Part shown: in pieces, positions 19,546 to 28,136 of the stretch
Layout of the letters: every line of letters starts with the position of its first letter
Position numbering within the stretch: the stretch's first letter is position 1
The notes under the pieces: model-generated
Told to the model about the DNA's origin: nothing
Seen by the model: only the letters and a program-made list of their open reading frames with translations
The model's database searches: none
Translations under genes and position numbers: made by a program
NCBI GenBank assembly: GCA_963796565.1
Contig: CAWCMA010000004.1
Coordinates: forward strand, 315,694 to 379,693
Direction: 5' to 3'
Length of the DNA stretch: 64,000 nt
Origin: JAKAVN01 sp963796565
GTDB taxonomy: Bacteria > Desulfobacterota > Binatia > Binatales > Binataceae

Positions 19546-20231
19546 GCGAGCCCGTTTCGGCCGAAGTGCTCGAGAAGCTGGGTGTGTATGCGCTGCGCTA
19601 TGTCAAACCCGGCCAGACGGTGGGGCTGGGCACCGGGCACGCCGCCTCGGCTTTCATCCGCGCGCTCGGCCAGCGCGGCCTCAAGGTGCGCGGAGTTCCG
19701 ACTTCCACCAGCAGCGCGCAACTTGCGCGTTCGCTCGGAATCGAGGTCGTAGCGCTCGACGGCAAGGGCCGGCTCGATGTCGATATCGACGGCGCCGACG
19801 AAGTCGATCCGCGTCTCAATCTGGTCAAAGGCTATGGCGGCGCGATGGTGCGCGAGAAGGTGGTCGCGTGCGCCTCGCGCAAGGTGGTCATCCTGGTCGG
19901 CGCGGAGAAGCGCGTGAACCGTCTCGGCCAGCGCCGCCGATTGCCGGTCGAGGTGGTGCCGTTCGCGGCGCACTACGCGATGCGCCGGATGCGCGACCTG
20001 GGGCTAAAACCGTCCGTGCGAGTCGGCGCCGATGGAGGCGAGTTCCTAAGCGACAACGGCAACCTGGTGATGGATTGCGGTATCGGCGTGATCGACGGTC
20101 CCGCCGGCCTCGAACGCGAGCTAATCGCGATTCCCGGCGTGGTCGGCACCGGGCTCTTCATCGGTATCGCCAGCTTGGTACTGGTGGCCAACGGCGACGG
20201 TTCGATTACCACGCTCGAGCGCCGGGGCTAG
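19527..20231 (+). CDS. rpiA: Ribose-5-phosphate isomerase A
   Basis: Interconverts ribose-5-P and ribulose-5-P in the pentose phosphate pathway. The 234 aa length is normal. Active-site motifs are seen: GLGTGHAASAFI (phosphate loop), VPTSTSS, DVDIDGADEVDP with catalytic Asp residues, KGYGGAMVREK, and DGGEFLSDNGN. The start lies in a GTGAA repeat, so GTG 19527 or 19542 could be used. The stop is immediately followed by the glycerate kinase start, indicating coupling. Confidence 0.95.
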   Translation: MKSEKVSEPVSAEVLEKLGVYALRYVKPGQTVGLGTGHAASAFIRALGQRGLKVRGVPTSTSSAQLARSLGIEVVALDGKGRLDVDIDGADEVDPRLNLVKGYGGAMVREKVVACASRKVVILVGAEKRVNRLGQRRRLPVEVVPFAAHYAMRRMRDLGLKPSVRVGADGGEFLSDNGNLVMDCGIGVIDGPAGLERELIAIPGVVGTGLFIGIASLVLVANGDGSITTLERRG

Positions 20232-21602
20232 ATGGGCGACGCGTCGATTCATCCCGGCAGTTCGTTCGCCCGGCGTGATCTGACGCGCATCTACGCCGCC
20301 GCCGTTTCGGCGGTCGCGCCCGCACATCTCATCGGATGCGCGCTTGGCGGTGAACTCGAGGGCGCGGAAAAGGTTCCGGCGCTGCTGGCGGACGCGTCGC
20401 GGATTTTCCTTCTCGCGGCCGGCAAGGCGGCGCTCGGGATGGCGACCGAGGTTGCGGCGCGGCTTGGCCCGAAGCTTCACGACGCACTCGCGATAATTCC
20501 GTCGTCGCCGGTTGCGGACGATCCGGAACCGCGGGCCGGGACGTCCCGTGCGGCGCGCAACGCGATCCGGTTCATCGCGGCAGGCCATCCACTGCCCGAC
20601 GCGTCGTCCCAGCGCGCGGCCGAGGCCGCGCTCGATTTCGCCAGCCATGCCGGCCGCGGCGACTTGTTGCTGTTCGCGCTCAGCGGCGGCGCGTCCTCGC
20701 TGATGGCCGCTCCGGCCGCGCCGGTTACGCTGGCGGACAAGATTGCGATCAACGCCGCGCTGCTGGGATCGGGCGCGTCGATTCGCGAACTCAACATTGT
20801 GCGCCGCCATCTCTCGGCCATTAAGGGCGGAGGACTGCTGCGGGCCTGCGGTGGCGGGCGAGTCCTGAGCCTGATCCTCTCCGACGTGGCGCAAAACGAA
20901 CTCGCGACGATCGGTTCGGGACCGACCGCCGCTGACCCGACGACTTTCGCCGAGGCCGTGGGCGTGCTCAAACGCCGCGGCCTGTGGGGCCGAGCGCCGG
21001 AAGCGATCCGCGACCGGCTCGAACGCGGCGCGGCCGGAGAGATCGCGGAAACCATCAAGCCTGGCGACCCGTTGCTGACGCGGGCCGACAACCTCGTTAT
21101 CGGCGACAACCGTGTCGCAGTTGACGCCGCCGCCGATGCCGCCGCCGCGTCCGGCTACACGGTCGACCGCTGGCGCGGACTTTATGGCGAGGCCGATGAC
21201 GTCGGCCGTGCGCTCAGCGCCCACCTCGTGGCGATGGACGGCGCGCGCATATGCGTAGTCGCCGGCGGCGAGCCGGTGGTCACGCTCCGCGGGCGCGGGC
21301 GGGGCGGGCGCGCGCAGCAGGCGGCGCTGGCGATGGTGCTCGAGTTGGAACGACTCGGCCACGAACGCCGCATCATGGCGCTGTTCGCCGGCACCGACGG
21401 TGTCGACGGCCCCACCGACGCGGCGGGCGCGTTCGTCTCACCGCGCACGGTGGACCGCGCGCGCGAGGCGGGCTTTGATCCCGGTGCGGCGCTCGCGCGT
21501 AACGACGCGTATCCGCTCTTCAGCGCGCTCGGCGATCTCCTGGTGACAGGACCGACCGGCACCAACGTCTCGGATATATTCATTGGATTGGTCAACTACT
21601 GA
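20232..21602 (+). CDS. Glycerate 2-kinase (GckA/TtuD, MOFRL family)
   Basis: Phosphorylates glycerate to 2-phosphoglycerate. 456 aa, the usual size. The N-terminal DUF4147-type domain has LAAGKAALGMA, the Ser-rich LFALSGGASSLMAAP, IRELNIVRRHLSAIKGG and SDVAQNELATIGSGPTAADP. The C-terminal MOFRL domain contains GGRAQQAALAMVLEL and FAGTDGVDGPTDAAGA. The ATG abuts the rpiA stop. It may link serine-cycle or glyoxylate carbon to central metabolism; that role is inference. Confidence 0.93.
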   Translation: MGDASIHPGSSFARRDLTRIYAAAVSAVAPAHLIGCALGGELEGAEKVPALLADASRIFLLAAGKAALGMATEVAARLGPKLHDALAIIPSSPVADDPEPRAGTSRAARNAIRFIAAGHPLPDASSQRAAEAALDFASHAGRGDLLLFALSGGASSLMAAPAAPVTLADKIAINAALLGSGASIRELNIVRRHLSAIKGGGLLRACGGGRVLSLILSDVAQNELATIGSGPTAADPTTFAEAVGVLKRRGLWGRAPEAIRDRLERGAAGEIAETIKPGDPLLTRADNLVIGDNRVAVDAAADAAAASGYTVDRWRGLYGEADDVGRALSAHLVAMDGARICVVAGGEPVVTLRGRGRGGRAQQAALAMVLELERLGHERRIMALFAGTDGVDGPTDAAGAFVSPRTVDRAREAGFDPGAALARNDAYPLFSALGDLLVTGPTGTNVSDIFIGLVNY

Positions 21603-21666
21603 CTTCGAGCCTTCGCTCGGAGTCGCGCTCATTTGCGAACTACCAGAAGAGAGAAAAAGAGGCAGG

Positions 21667-22767
21667 ATGGCGAGGTCGGCAGTAAAGGCGAGCGTCAAGG
21701 GAGGCGGTGCGCGTCACGGCGCGGTTAACAACGACGGGCGGCGCGGCGCGGGCGGCAAGGGCGCGGGAACGCCGCGCGTGACGCTCATTCCCGGCGACGG
21801 GGTGGGAGCGGAGGTCATCGGCGCGGCGGTCCAGGTAGTCGAGGCCGTTGGGGTAAAGATCGATTGGGATCGCCAATTGGCCGGCGCTATCGCGCTTAGA
21901 AGATTCGGCTCGCCGGTGCCCGACCAGCTTATCGATTCGCTCAAGTCCACCAAGGTCGCGCTCAAGGGGCCGCTTGAGACGCGCGTGGGCGAGGGCTATC
22001 GCTCGATCAACGTTTACCTGCGCAAGCTGTTCGAGCTCTATGCCAACGTGCGCCCGGTGCGAACGCAGGCCGGAGTGCATACGCCCTTTCGCGGCGTCGA
22101 TCTGATCGTGATCCGCGAGAACACCGAGGACCTCTACGCCGGCATCGAGCACCAGGTTGCGCCGGGCGTGGTCGAGAGCGTCAAGATAATAACCGCGCTC
22201 GCGTCGACGCGGATCGCGCGCTTCGCCTTCGAGTACGCGCGCAGGAACCGTCGTCACCTGGTGACCGCGATTCACAAGGCCAACATCATGAAGCTCTCGG
22301 ACGGGCTCTTTCTCAAATGCGCCCAGCGCGTGGCTCGCGACTATCGCGACATCAAGTACCAGGAGCAGATCGTCGACGCCGCCTGTATGCGGCTGGTGAC
22401 CAATCCGCAGGCCTTCGACGTACTGCTGCTGGAAAACCTCTATGGCGACATCGTCTCGGACCTCTGCGCCGGGCTGGTCGGCGGCCTGGGCTTCGTGCCC
22501 GGCGCCAACTATGGCAAGCATGGCGCGATTTTCGAGACCGTTCACGGCACCGCACCCGACATCGCCGGCAAAGGCGTCGCCAACCCGGTGGCGGCGATAA
22601 AGACCGCCGCGTTGCTGCTTGACTATCTTGGCCACGTTCGTGCCGGCGATCGGATCCGCTCGGCCGTGGACGCGGTGCTGCGTGCGGGCCGGGTGGTGAC
22701 GCCGGACATCGGCGGCAAGGCGGGCACCGGGGATATGACGGCGGCGGTGATCCGCGCGCTCAAATAA
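21667..22767 (+). CDS. NAD-type isocitrate dehydrogenase / beta-decarboxylating dehydrogenase
   Basis: A 366 aa member of the isocitrate/isopropylmalate dehydrogenase family. VTLIPGDGVGAEV starts the fold at about residue 39; YANVRPVRTQAGV and DLIVIRENTEDLYAGIEHQ are characteristic of mitochondrial-type NAD-dependent IDH; the catalytic HKANIMKLSDGLF (Lys) and the metal Asp residues in LYGDIVSDL are intact. HGTAPDIAGK binds the cofactor. The ATG at 21667 follows an AGAGG site; the first ~35 residues are a Gly/Arg-rich extension. IDH is preferred over LeuB because of the NTEDLYAG motif. Confidence 0.9.
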   Translation: MARSAVKASVKGGGARHGAVNNDGRRGAGGKGAGTPRVTLIPGDGVGAEVIGAAVQVVEAVGVKIDWDRQLAGAIALRRFGSPVPDQLIDSLKSTKVALKGPLETRVGEGYRSINVYLRKLFELYANVRPVRTQAGVHTPFRGVDLIVIRENTEDLYAGIEHQVAPGVVESVKIITALASTRIARFAFEYARRNRRHLVTAIHKANIMKLSDGLFLKCAQRVARDYRDIKYQEQIVDAACMRLVTNPQAFDVLLLENLYGDIVSDLCAGLVGGLGFVPGANYGKHGAIFETVHGTAPDIAGKGVANPVAAIKTAALLLDYLGHVRAGDRIRSAVDAVLRAGRVVTPDIGGKAGTGDMTAAVIRALK

Positions 22768-22817
22768 CGCTTCGTCGGCCTTTTCCGCACGATAGCGCTT
22801 AGCTATGTATCTTCGTC

Positions 22818-23423
22818 ATGGGTAAACCGCGGGTATCGGACGAACTCGTCGAACGTATTCCTCCCGGTCAGTCCTTGGTCGACAAGTTTCCGGTCCTGAG
22901 TTACGGGCCCACCCCGCGCTTCAACCCGCGGAAGTGGGACTTCCGGGTCTTCGGTATGGTCGAGCAGGAGCTGCGATTCTCGTACGAGGAGTTCCGCGCG
23001 TTGCCGCCGAGCCGTCAGCGCGCCGACTTTCACTGCGTCACCACCTGGTCGAAGCTGGACAACCTATGGGAGGGCGTCAGGGTCGCCGATCTGATGACGC
23101 GTGTGCGATTAAAGCCCGAGGCGCGTTACGTCATCGTGCACTGCGACGGTGGCTACACGACCAATTTGCCGCTTGAGGAGTTCGTCGACGAAGATGTGAT
23201 GCTGGCGTGGCGGCACGACGGACACGACCTCGAGCCTGACCACGGCTGGCCGCTGCGGCTGGTGGTGCCGAAGCTCTACGGCTGGAAGAGCGCCAAATGG
23301 GTGCGTGCGATCGAATTCGCATTCGAGGACCGGCGCGGCTTCTGGGAAGTCCGCGGATACCATAATCACGCCGATCCCTGGACCGAGGAGCGCTATTCGT
23401 TTCAGGAAGATCCCGAAGATTAG
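22818..23423 (+). CDS. Molybdopterin-dependent oxidoreductase, sulfite-oxidase fold (YuiH-like)
   Basis: A 201 aa single molybdopterin-binding domain of the sulfite oxidase family. The Cys that coordinates molybdenum is in DFHCVTTWSKLDNLWEGV (about residue 74). GGYTTNLPLEEF, HGWPLRLVVPKLYGWKSAKWV and a C-terminal GFWEVRGYHNHADPW complete the family pattern. No signal peptide is visible, so it is probably cytoplasmic, unlike YedY. Substrate unknown. Its end overlaps the open frame of the following glpD. Confidence 0.92.
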   Translation: MGKPRVSDELVERIPPGQSLVDKFPVLSYGPTPRFNPRKWDFRVFGMVEQELRFSYEEFRALPPSRQRADFHCVTTWSKLDNLWEGVRVADLMTRVRLKPEARYVIVHCDGGYTTNLPLEEFVDEDVMLAWRHDGHDLEPDHGWPLRLVVPKLYGWKSAKWVRAIEFAFEDRRGFWEVRGYHNHADPWTEERYSFQEDPED

Positions 23424-23442
23424 AGATTCGCGCACACCCTTC

Positions 23443-25068
23443 CTGATTCGCGACGAGCAAATCGCACGCCTTTCCCGCGAGAGCTTCGACCTCGCGGTCA
23501 TCGGCGGCGGCATCAATGGCGCCGCGGTGGCGCGTGACGCCGCGATGCGCGGTCTTGCTGTTGCGTTGATCGAGCGCGGCGATTTCGCCGGCGCGACCTC
23601 TTCGCGCTCCTCCAAGCTGATTCACGGCGGACTGCGCTATCTTCCTCAGTGCGAATTCCGCCTGGTGCGCACGTCGCTCGCCGAACGCGAGCGCCTTCGC
23701 CGGCTGACCGCGCCACACCTGGTCAAGCCGCTGCGCTTTCTCTTCCCGCTCTATCGCGGACGCGGCCCGGGCCGGATCGAGCTTGGCGTGGGACTCTGGC
23801 TCTACGATCTCTTCGCCCGCACGCCGCGCGCGGAGCGCCATCGCCGGGTCACCCGCGCAGGTGTGCTTGCGGCCGAGCCGATGCTCAATCCCGCGGCGCT
23901 GGCAGGCGGGGCGTTCTACTACGATGCTGGCGGCGATGACGCGCGGCTTACGATCGAAAACGTGCTCGACGCGGCCTATCATGGCGGCGCGATCGTCAAC
24001 TACGTCGAACTCGAACGCTTCTCGCACGCCGAGGGCCGGATCGTGGCGGCCGGGGTGCGCGATCGCCTGGGCGCGACGCGCTTCGAGTTACGCGCGCGCC
24101 TGTTCGTCAACGCCGCGGGGCCGTGGATCGATGACGTCCGCAGGCTTGACGACCCGGGCGTCCAGTCCTCGGTCCGCCTGACCAAGGGCGTGCATATCAT
24201 GATCGGCCGCGAGCGGTTGCCCGTGCGCGAAGCGCTGGTGCTGGGCGACGCACACGGCCGAATAGTGTTCGTGATACCGCATGGCGAGGAGGTGCTGGTC
24301 GGTACTACCGACACTGACTTCGACGGCGACCGCGAGCGCGTGTCCGCCGAACCGAAGGACATCGACTATCTCCTCGGCGTGCTGTCGCAAAGCCTTGCCG
24401 GAGCGGCGCTCACCCCCGCCGACGTCGCCGCGAGCTTTGCCGGCTTGCGCGCGCTGGCGGTGGGCGGCCGGCGCGCGCCGTCGTCGGTCTCCCGCGAGGA
24501 AGTCATCGTTGAGAGCCGCTCCGGGCTGATTTCGGTCGCCGGTGGCAAGTTGACGACCCATCGTGAGATTGCGGAGCGAATCGTGAATCGCGCCGCGTCG
24601 ATCCTGGGGCGCGGCGCGGGGCGTTCGCCGACGCTCGATACGCCGTTGCCCGGCGCGCGCCCGGTGGAAATCGAGGATTCAAGCGGCGCCGCTCAAGCCC
24701 TCGCCGCGCTGCCGGCGGATTTGCGCGAGGCGATGGTCGCGCGCTACGGAACACGCGCGATCGTGGCGGCAAATCTGGTCCGCCAATCACCGGCGCTGGC
24801 GGTACCGCTCGCCCCCGGATGCCCGGTGGCGGCGGCCGAGGTGCTCTACGCGGTGCGCTACGAGATGGCGGCGTCGGTTGCCGATTTCATCCAGCGCCGC
24901 ACGGCGCTCTCATGGCGTCATCCGCGATGCGCCCGTGCGGCGTCCGAGGCGGCCGCGCGTCTGATGGCCACGGAACTTGGATGGGACCGCGCGCGCGAGC
25001 GGGCGGAGCTTGAGGCTTGCATTCCCGCGGCGCGTGCGGCGCCGGAGGGGAGTGCGGCACCGTCGTAA
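23443..25068 (+). CDS. glpD: Aerobic glycerol-3-phosphate dehydrogenase
   Basis: FAD-dependent, membrane-associated oxidation of glycerol-3-P to DHAP. The FAD-binding DLAVIGGGINGAAVARDAAMRG is near the N-terminus, followed by SSKLIHGGLRYL, NAAGPWIDDV, and the substrate-binding VLVGTTDTDFDGD and SVAGGKLTTHREIAE. The C-terminal DAO_C helical domain is present. Alignment with the family places the start near 23443, but only CTG (23443) or ATT (23419) occur in frame there; the nearest standard start is a GTG at 23305 deep inside the preceding gene. The true start is unresolved. Confidence 0.9.
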   Translation: MIRDEQIARLSRESFDLAVIGGGINGAAVARDAAMRGLAVALIERGDFAGATSSRSSKLIHGGLRYLPQCEFRLVRTSLAERERLRRLTAPHLVKPLRFLFPLYRGRGPGRIELGVGLWLYDLFARTPRAERHRRVTRAGVLAAEPMLNPAALAGGAFYYDAGGDDARLTIENVLDAAYHGGAIVNYVELERFSHAEGRIVAAGVRDRLGATRFELRARLFVNAAGPWIDDVRRLDDPGVQSSVRLTKGVHIMIGRERLPVREALVLGDAHGRIVFVIPHGEEVLVGTTDTDFDGDRERVSAEPKDIDYLLGVLSQSLAGAALTPADVAASFAGLRALAVGGRRAPSSVSREEVIVESRSGLISVAGGKLTTHREIAERIVNRAASILGRGAGRSPTLDTPLPGARPVEIEDSSGAAQALAALPADLREAMVARYGTRAIVAANLVRQSPALAVPLAPGCPVAAAEVLYAVRYEMAASVADFIQRRTALSWRHPRCARAASEAAARLMATELGWDRARERAELEACIPAARAAPEGSAAPS

Positions 25069-25134
25069 CCGCCTGGGCGGAGCCGCGTCCGCCGGGACAG
25101 CAGTCGGAATCGTCAAGACGCAGTCGGAATTCAG

Positions 25135-25848
25135 ATGACACGCGAATCCCGCAAAAGTCTCGTCGAGCGCACAGCCCGGATCACCACCGCGCTCGCCCGA
25201 CTCTATTCGGAAGCCCGCATCAGCCTCGACTTCAGGACGGCGTGGCAATGTCTGGTCGCGACGATTCTCTCCGCGCAATGCACCGACAAGCGCGTAAACC
25301 AGGTGACGCCGCGCCTGTTCGCCGAAATCCCCGACGTGAGCGCGATGGACGCCGCGCCCGCCGAGCGGATCGAACGTCTGATCGTCGACATCGGCTTTTT
25401 TCGCCAGAAAACGCGCTCGCTGAAAGGCGCGGCGCGCGCAATCCTGGAGCGCTTCGGCGGTGAGGTGCCGTCGCGGATGGAAGATTTGGTCACGCTGCCC
25501 GGCGTTGGACGCAAAACCGCCAACGTCCTGCTTGGCCACGTTTTCGGCCAGCCGGGCCTGGTGGTCGACACTCATGTGCGGCGGCTTGCGCAGCGTCTCG
25601 GGCTGACGCGCGAGTCGGAGCCCGAAAAAATCGAGCGCGATTTGCAGGCGCTGCTCGAACCCGCCGAATGGACGCCGTTTTCGATGCGTCTAATACTTCA
25701 CGGGCGAACTGTGTGCCAAGCGCGCAAGCCGCGATGCGAAATCTGCGTGCTGGCACCGGATTGCCCCCGCATTGGAGTGCCGAGAGTGTCGCGGCCGCGT
25801 CCCGAGGCAAAAAAAATCAGAGCTGGCGCAAGGAAAAACCATGTTTGA
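25135..25848 (+). CDS. nth: Endonuclease III
   Basis: DNA glycosylase/AP lyase for oxidised pyrimidines. 237 aa with the helix-hairpin-helix LPGVGRKTANVLLG, whose Lys is the catalytic nucleophile, the catalytic Asp in VVDTHVRRLAQRLGL, and the 4Fe-4S loop C-x6-C-x2-C-x5-C near residues 198-214. The basic C-terminal tail (RPRPEAKKIRAGARKNH) extends slightly beyond the usual end. It stands between glpD and yceD on the same strand. Confidence 0.96.
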   Translation: MTRESRKSLVERTARITTALARLYSEARISLDFRTAWQCLVATILSAQCTDKRVNQVTPRLFAEIPDVSAMDAAPAERIERLIVDIGFFRQKTRSLKGAARAILERFGGEVPSRMEDLVTLPGVGRKTANVLLGHVFGQPGLVVDTHVRRLAQRLGLTRESEPEKIERDLQALLEPAEWTPFSMRLILHGRTVCQARKPRCEICVLAPDCPRIGVPRVSRPRPEAKKIRAGARKNHV

Positions 25849-25899
25849 ACTCGCGCGGCGACGTGTAATAATTGCCCACACCAAAAAGCGTGATGTGCC

Positions 25900-26436
25900 G
25901 TGAGACTGCGTATCGACGAAATAACCGCCGAGGCCAGAGAGGTCTCCTTTCTCCAGTCCGAGGAGGAAGTTAACCGACGCCTCGCCCAAGGCCCGGTGCA
26001 TGAGTTCCGAGTGGGCGGTGCGATCGCGGTCGATTTGTCATACTACCGGGCCGGTATGGAGCTGTTTTTCGAAGGCCGGCTCAGCGCTCCGATGGTCGCT
26101 TCGTGTGCGCGCTGTGCGGAAGAGTTCAGCGCACTTAATGGGCGGCCGTTTCGCTTCGTCCTGGCGCCACGCGCCGCGGGCGACAAGGACGACGGGCGGC
26201 TGCGCACAGAGGACCTGGAATTTTCGCTCTACGACGGCGATCAGATCGATCTTGCGCCGCTGGTCGCCGAACAGCTCATCCTCGCGCTGCCCAGCCGCGC
26301 GCTGTGCCGCGAGGACTGCCTGGGGCTGTGCCCGCATTGCGGGATTAATCTCAACCTTCACAGGTGCGATTGCGAACAACCGGCGCGCGACCCGCGCCTG
26401 GCGGTTCTGCGAACGCTCAAGCTCGAGCGGTCTTGA
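25900..26436 (+). CDS. yceD: YceD/DUF177 family protein
   Basis: A 178 aa DUF177 protein of the family required for 23S rRNA accumulation and typically found upstream of rpmF. Two Cys pairs are visible, CARCAEEF near residue 69 and the C-terminal LCREDCLGLCPHCGINLN, as in the family. The GTG at 25900 is the start. Its position directly before rpmF and plsX is the classic order. Confidence 0.92.
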   Translation: MRLRIDEITAEAREVSFLQSEEEVNRRLAQGPVHEFRVGGAIAVDLSYYRAGMELFFEGRLSAPMVASCARCAEEFSALNGRPFRFVLAPRAAGDKDDGRLRTEDLEFSLYDGDQIDLAPLVAEQLILALPSRALCREDCLGLCPHCGINLNLHRCDCEQPARDPRLAVLRTLKLERS

Positions 26437-26516
26437 ACGCGCACAAATCTTTTGAAACCGCATAGCTTTTTTGGAATCGCACAGATCATTAGTCAAACGG
26501 AAAAGAGTAACCATCT

Positions 26517-26696
26517 ATGCAGGCACCCAAGCGACGTACTTCCCGTTCCAAGCGCAACAAGCGCCGCGCCCATGACGCGCTGCGCGCCGTCAACCCGATC
26601 GCGTGCGCGCAGTGCGGCGAACCCACACTGCCGCATCACGTTTGCCATCACTGCGGCGCGTACCGCGGACGGCAACTCGCACAAGTCGCTGAGTAG
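26517..26696 (+). CDS. rpmF: 50S ribosomal protein L32
   Basis: A 59 aa ribosomal protein. The start ATG at 26517 gives MQAPKRRTSRSKRNKRRAHD, the canonical L32 basic N-terminus. Two zinc Cys pairs follow (CAQCGE and CHHCGA). It lies 80 nt after yceD and 17 nt before plsX, the standard order. Confidence 0.97.
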   Translation: MQAPKRRTSRSKRNKRRAHDALRAVNPIACAQCGEPTLPHHVCHHCGAYRGRQLAQVAE

Positions 26697-26713
26697 GCGG
26701 CACGGAGCGGCGC

Positions 26714-28078
26714 GTGAAAATCGCGCTTGACGCGATGGGGGGCGACCTGGCCCCCAAGGCGACCGTCGAGGGCGCGGTGCTGGCCGCGCGCGACTTCGGC
26801 ATCGAGATCGTCATGGTTGGCGATCTCGAGTTGCTGACGCGCGAGCTTGCTGAGCATAAGACCGCCGGGCTCAAGCTAACCCTCGAGCACGCGCCCGAGA
26901 GCGTCGCGATGGACGCCTCGCCGCTGGAGTCCGTGCTCGGCAAGCCGCACTCTTCGATTCACGTTGGGCTCGAGTTGGTTAAGCGCGGCGACGCGAGCGC
27001 CTTCGTCAGCGCCGGCAACTCGGGCGCCGTTATGGCGGCCGCGATGATGATCCTCGGCACCTTACCCGGAGTCGACCGCCCCGCGATCGCCTCGCTGGTC
27101 CCGGCCAGCGACGGCTTCGCGTTGCTGATCGACGCCGGTGCTAATACCGAGGTCAGGCCGCTCAATCTCGCGCAGTTCGCCGTGATGGGGAACGTCTACG
27201 CCCACCGTGTGCGCGGCGTGCCGAATCCGCGCATCGGCATCCTGGCCAATGGCGAGGAAGAATCCAAGGGTACTGAGCTTACGCGCGCGGCGGCCGCGAT
27301 GCTGGCGGAGATGCGAGAGTCGATCAATTACATCGGCTATGTCGAAGGCCGCGACATCAATCGCGGCAGGGCCGACGTGGTGGTGACCGACGGCTTTACC
27401 GGCAACGTGGCGCTCAAGACGATGGAGGGCTTCGCCTCTTTCCTGCTAGGCAACCTGCGCGACGTCTTTGGCACCGCCTTTGGCCGCATTGCCTACCTCC
27501 TGGTGCGCAAGCGCCTGAGCGGGATTCGCGAGCGCCTGGACCCGGCCGAATATGGCGGCGCGCCGCTTTTGGGGCTCGACGGAGTTACGATCATCGCGCA
27601 CGGTTCGTCCAATCCACGCGCCATTCGCAACGCTATTCGCGCTGCCGCCGACGAGGCGCTGGTCGAACGCGTCAATGCCGAGATCGTCGAGATGCTCACG
27701 CGATACGTCTCGGCGATGCCGGTCAAGTCCGCGGGCAAGGGCTTTCGCGCGCTGCTGGGCCGGATGCGCGAGCGGCTGCATCGCCATCCCCGCGACGGCG
27801 GCGGACCGCAGGCTCAAGCCGCGGCTCCCTCCGCAACGCCTTCGGCGGTGCATCCCGCGAATTCAGAGCAACCGAACGCGCTCGCGGTGTCCTCCTCTGG
27901 AAGCGGAGAGACTGTGGCTCCCGAACCGCCATTCCCCGAGGTGATCGCGGCGGGCAACGGCGTCGTGGCTGCTGCTGGTGCGACGCATGATGAACCGCAC
28001 AAGACGGGCGATACGGAGGAGGCGGCCGAATCGCCACCTCAGGTTGAGCCGGGGTCGGATAAGCCCGATCCGTCTTGA
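26714..28078 (+). CDS. plsX: Phosphate acyltransferase PlsX with C-terminal extension
   Basis: Makes acyl-phosphate from acyl-ACP for phospholipid synthesis. The first ~340 residues match PlsX: MKIALDAMGGDLAPKATVEGA, SAGNSGAVMAAAM, DAGANTEVRPLNLAQFAVMG, NGEEESKGTELTR and VTDGFTGNVALKTMEG. The GTG at 26714 follows CGGAGCGGC. The protein is 454 aa, about 110 longer than usual; the extra C-terminus is a low-complexity Ala/Pro/Glu/Ser tail, probably disordered. Confidence 0.94.
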   Translation: MKIALDAMGGDLAPKATVEGAVLAARDFGIEIVMVGDLELLTRELAEHKTAGLKLTLEHAPESVAMDASPLESVLGKPHSSIHVGLELVKRGDASAFVSAGNSGAVMAAAMMILGTLPGVDRPAIASLVPASDGFALLIDAGANTEVRPLNLAQFAVMGNVYAHRVRGVPNPRIGILANGEEESKGTELTRAAAAMLAEMRESINYIGYVEGRDINRGRADVVVTDGFTGNVALKTMEGFASFLLGNLRDVFGTAFGRIAYLLVRKRLSGIRERLDPAEYGGAPLLGLDGVTIIAHGSSNPRAIRNAIRAAADEALVERVNAEIVEMLTRYVSAMPVKSAGKGFRALLGRMRERLHRHPRDGGGPQAQAAAPSATPSAVHPANSEQPNALAVSSSGSGETVAPEPPFPEVIAAGNGVVAAAGATHDEPHKTGDTEEAAESPPQVEPGSDKPDPS

Positions 28079-28136
28079 TATTGACGATCTCGATATTTAC
28101 GATCTCGCGAAATCTACGCTTCGAGGACACGGTTAG

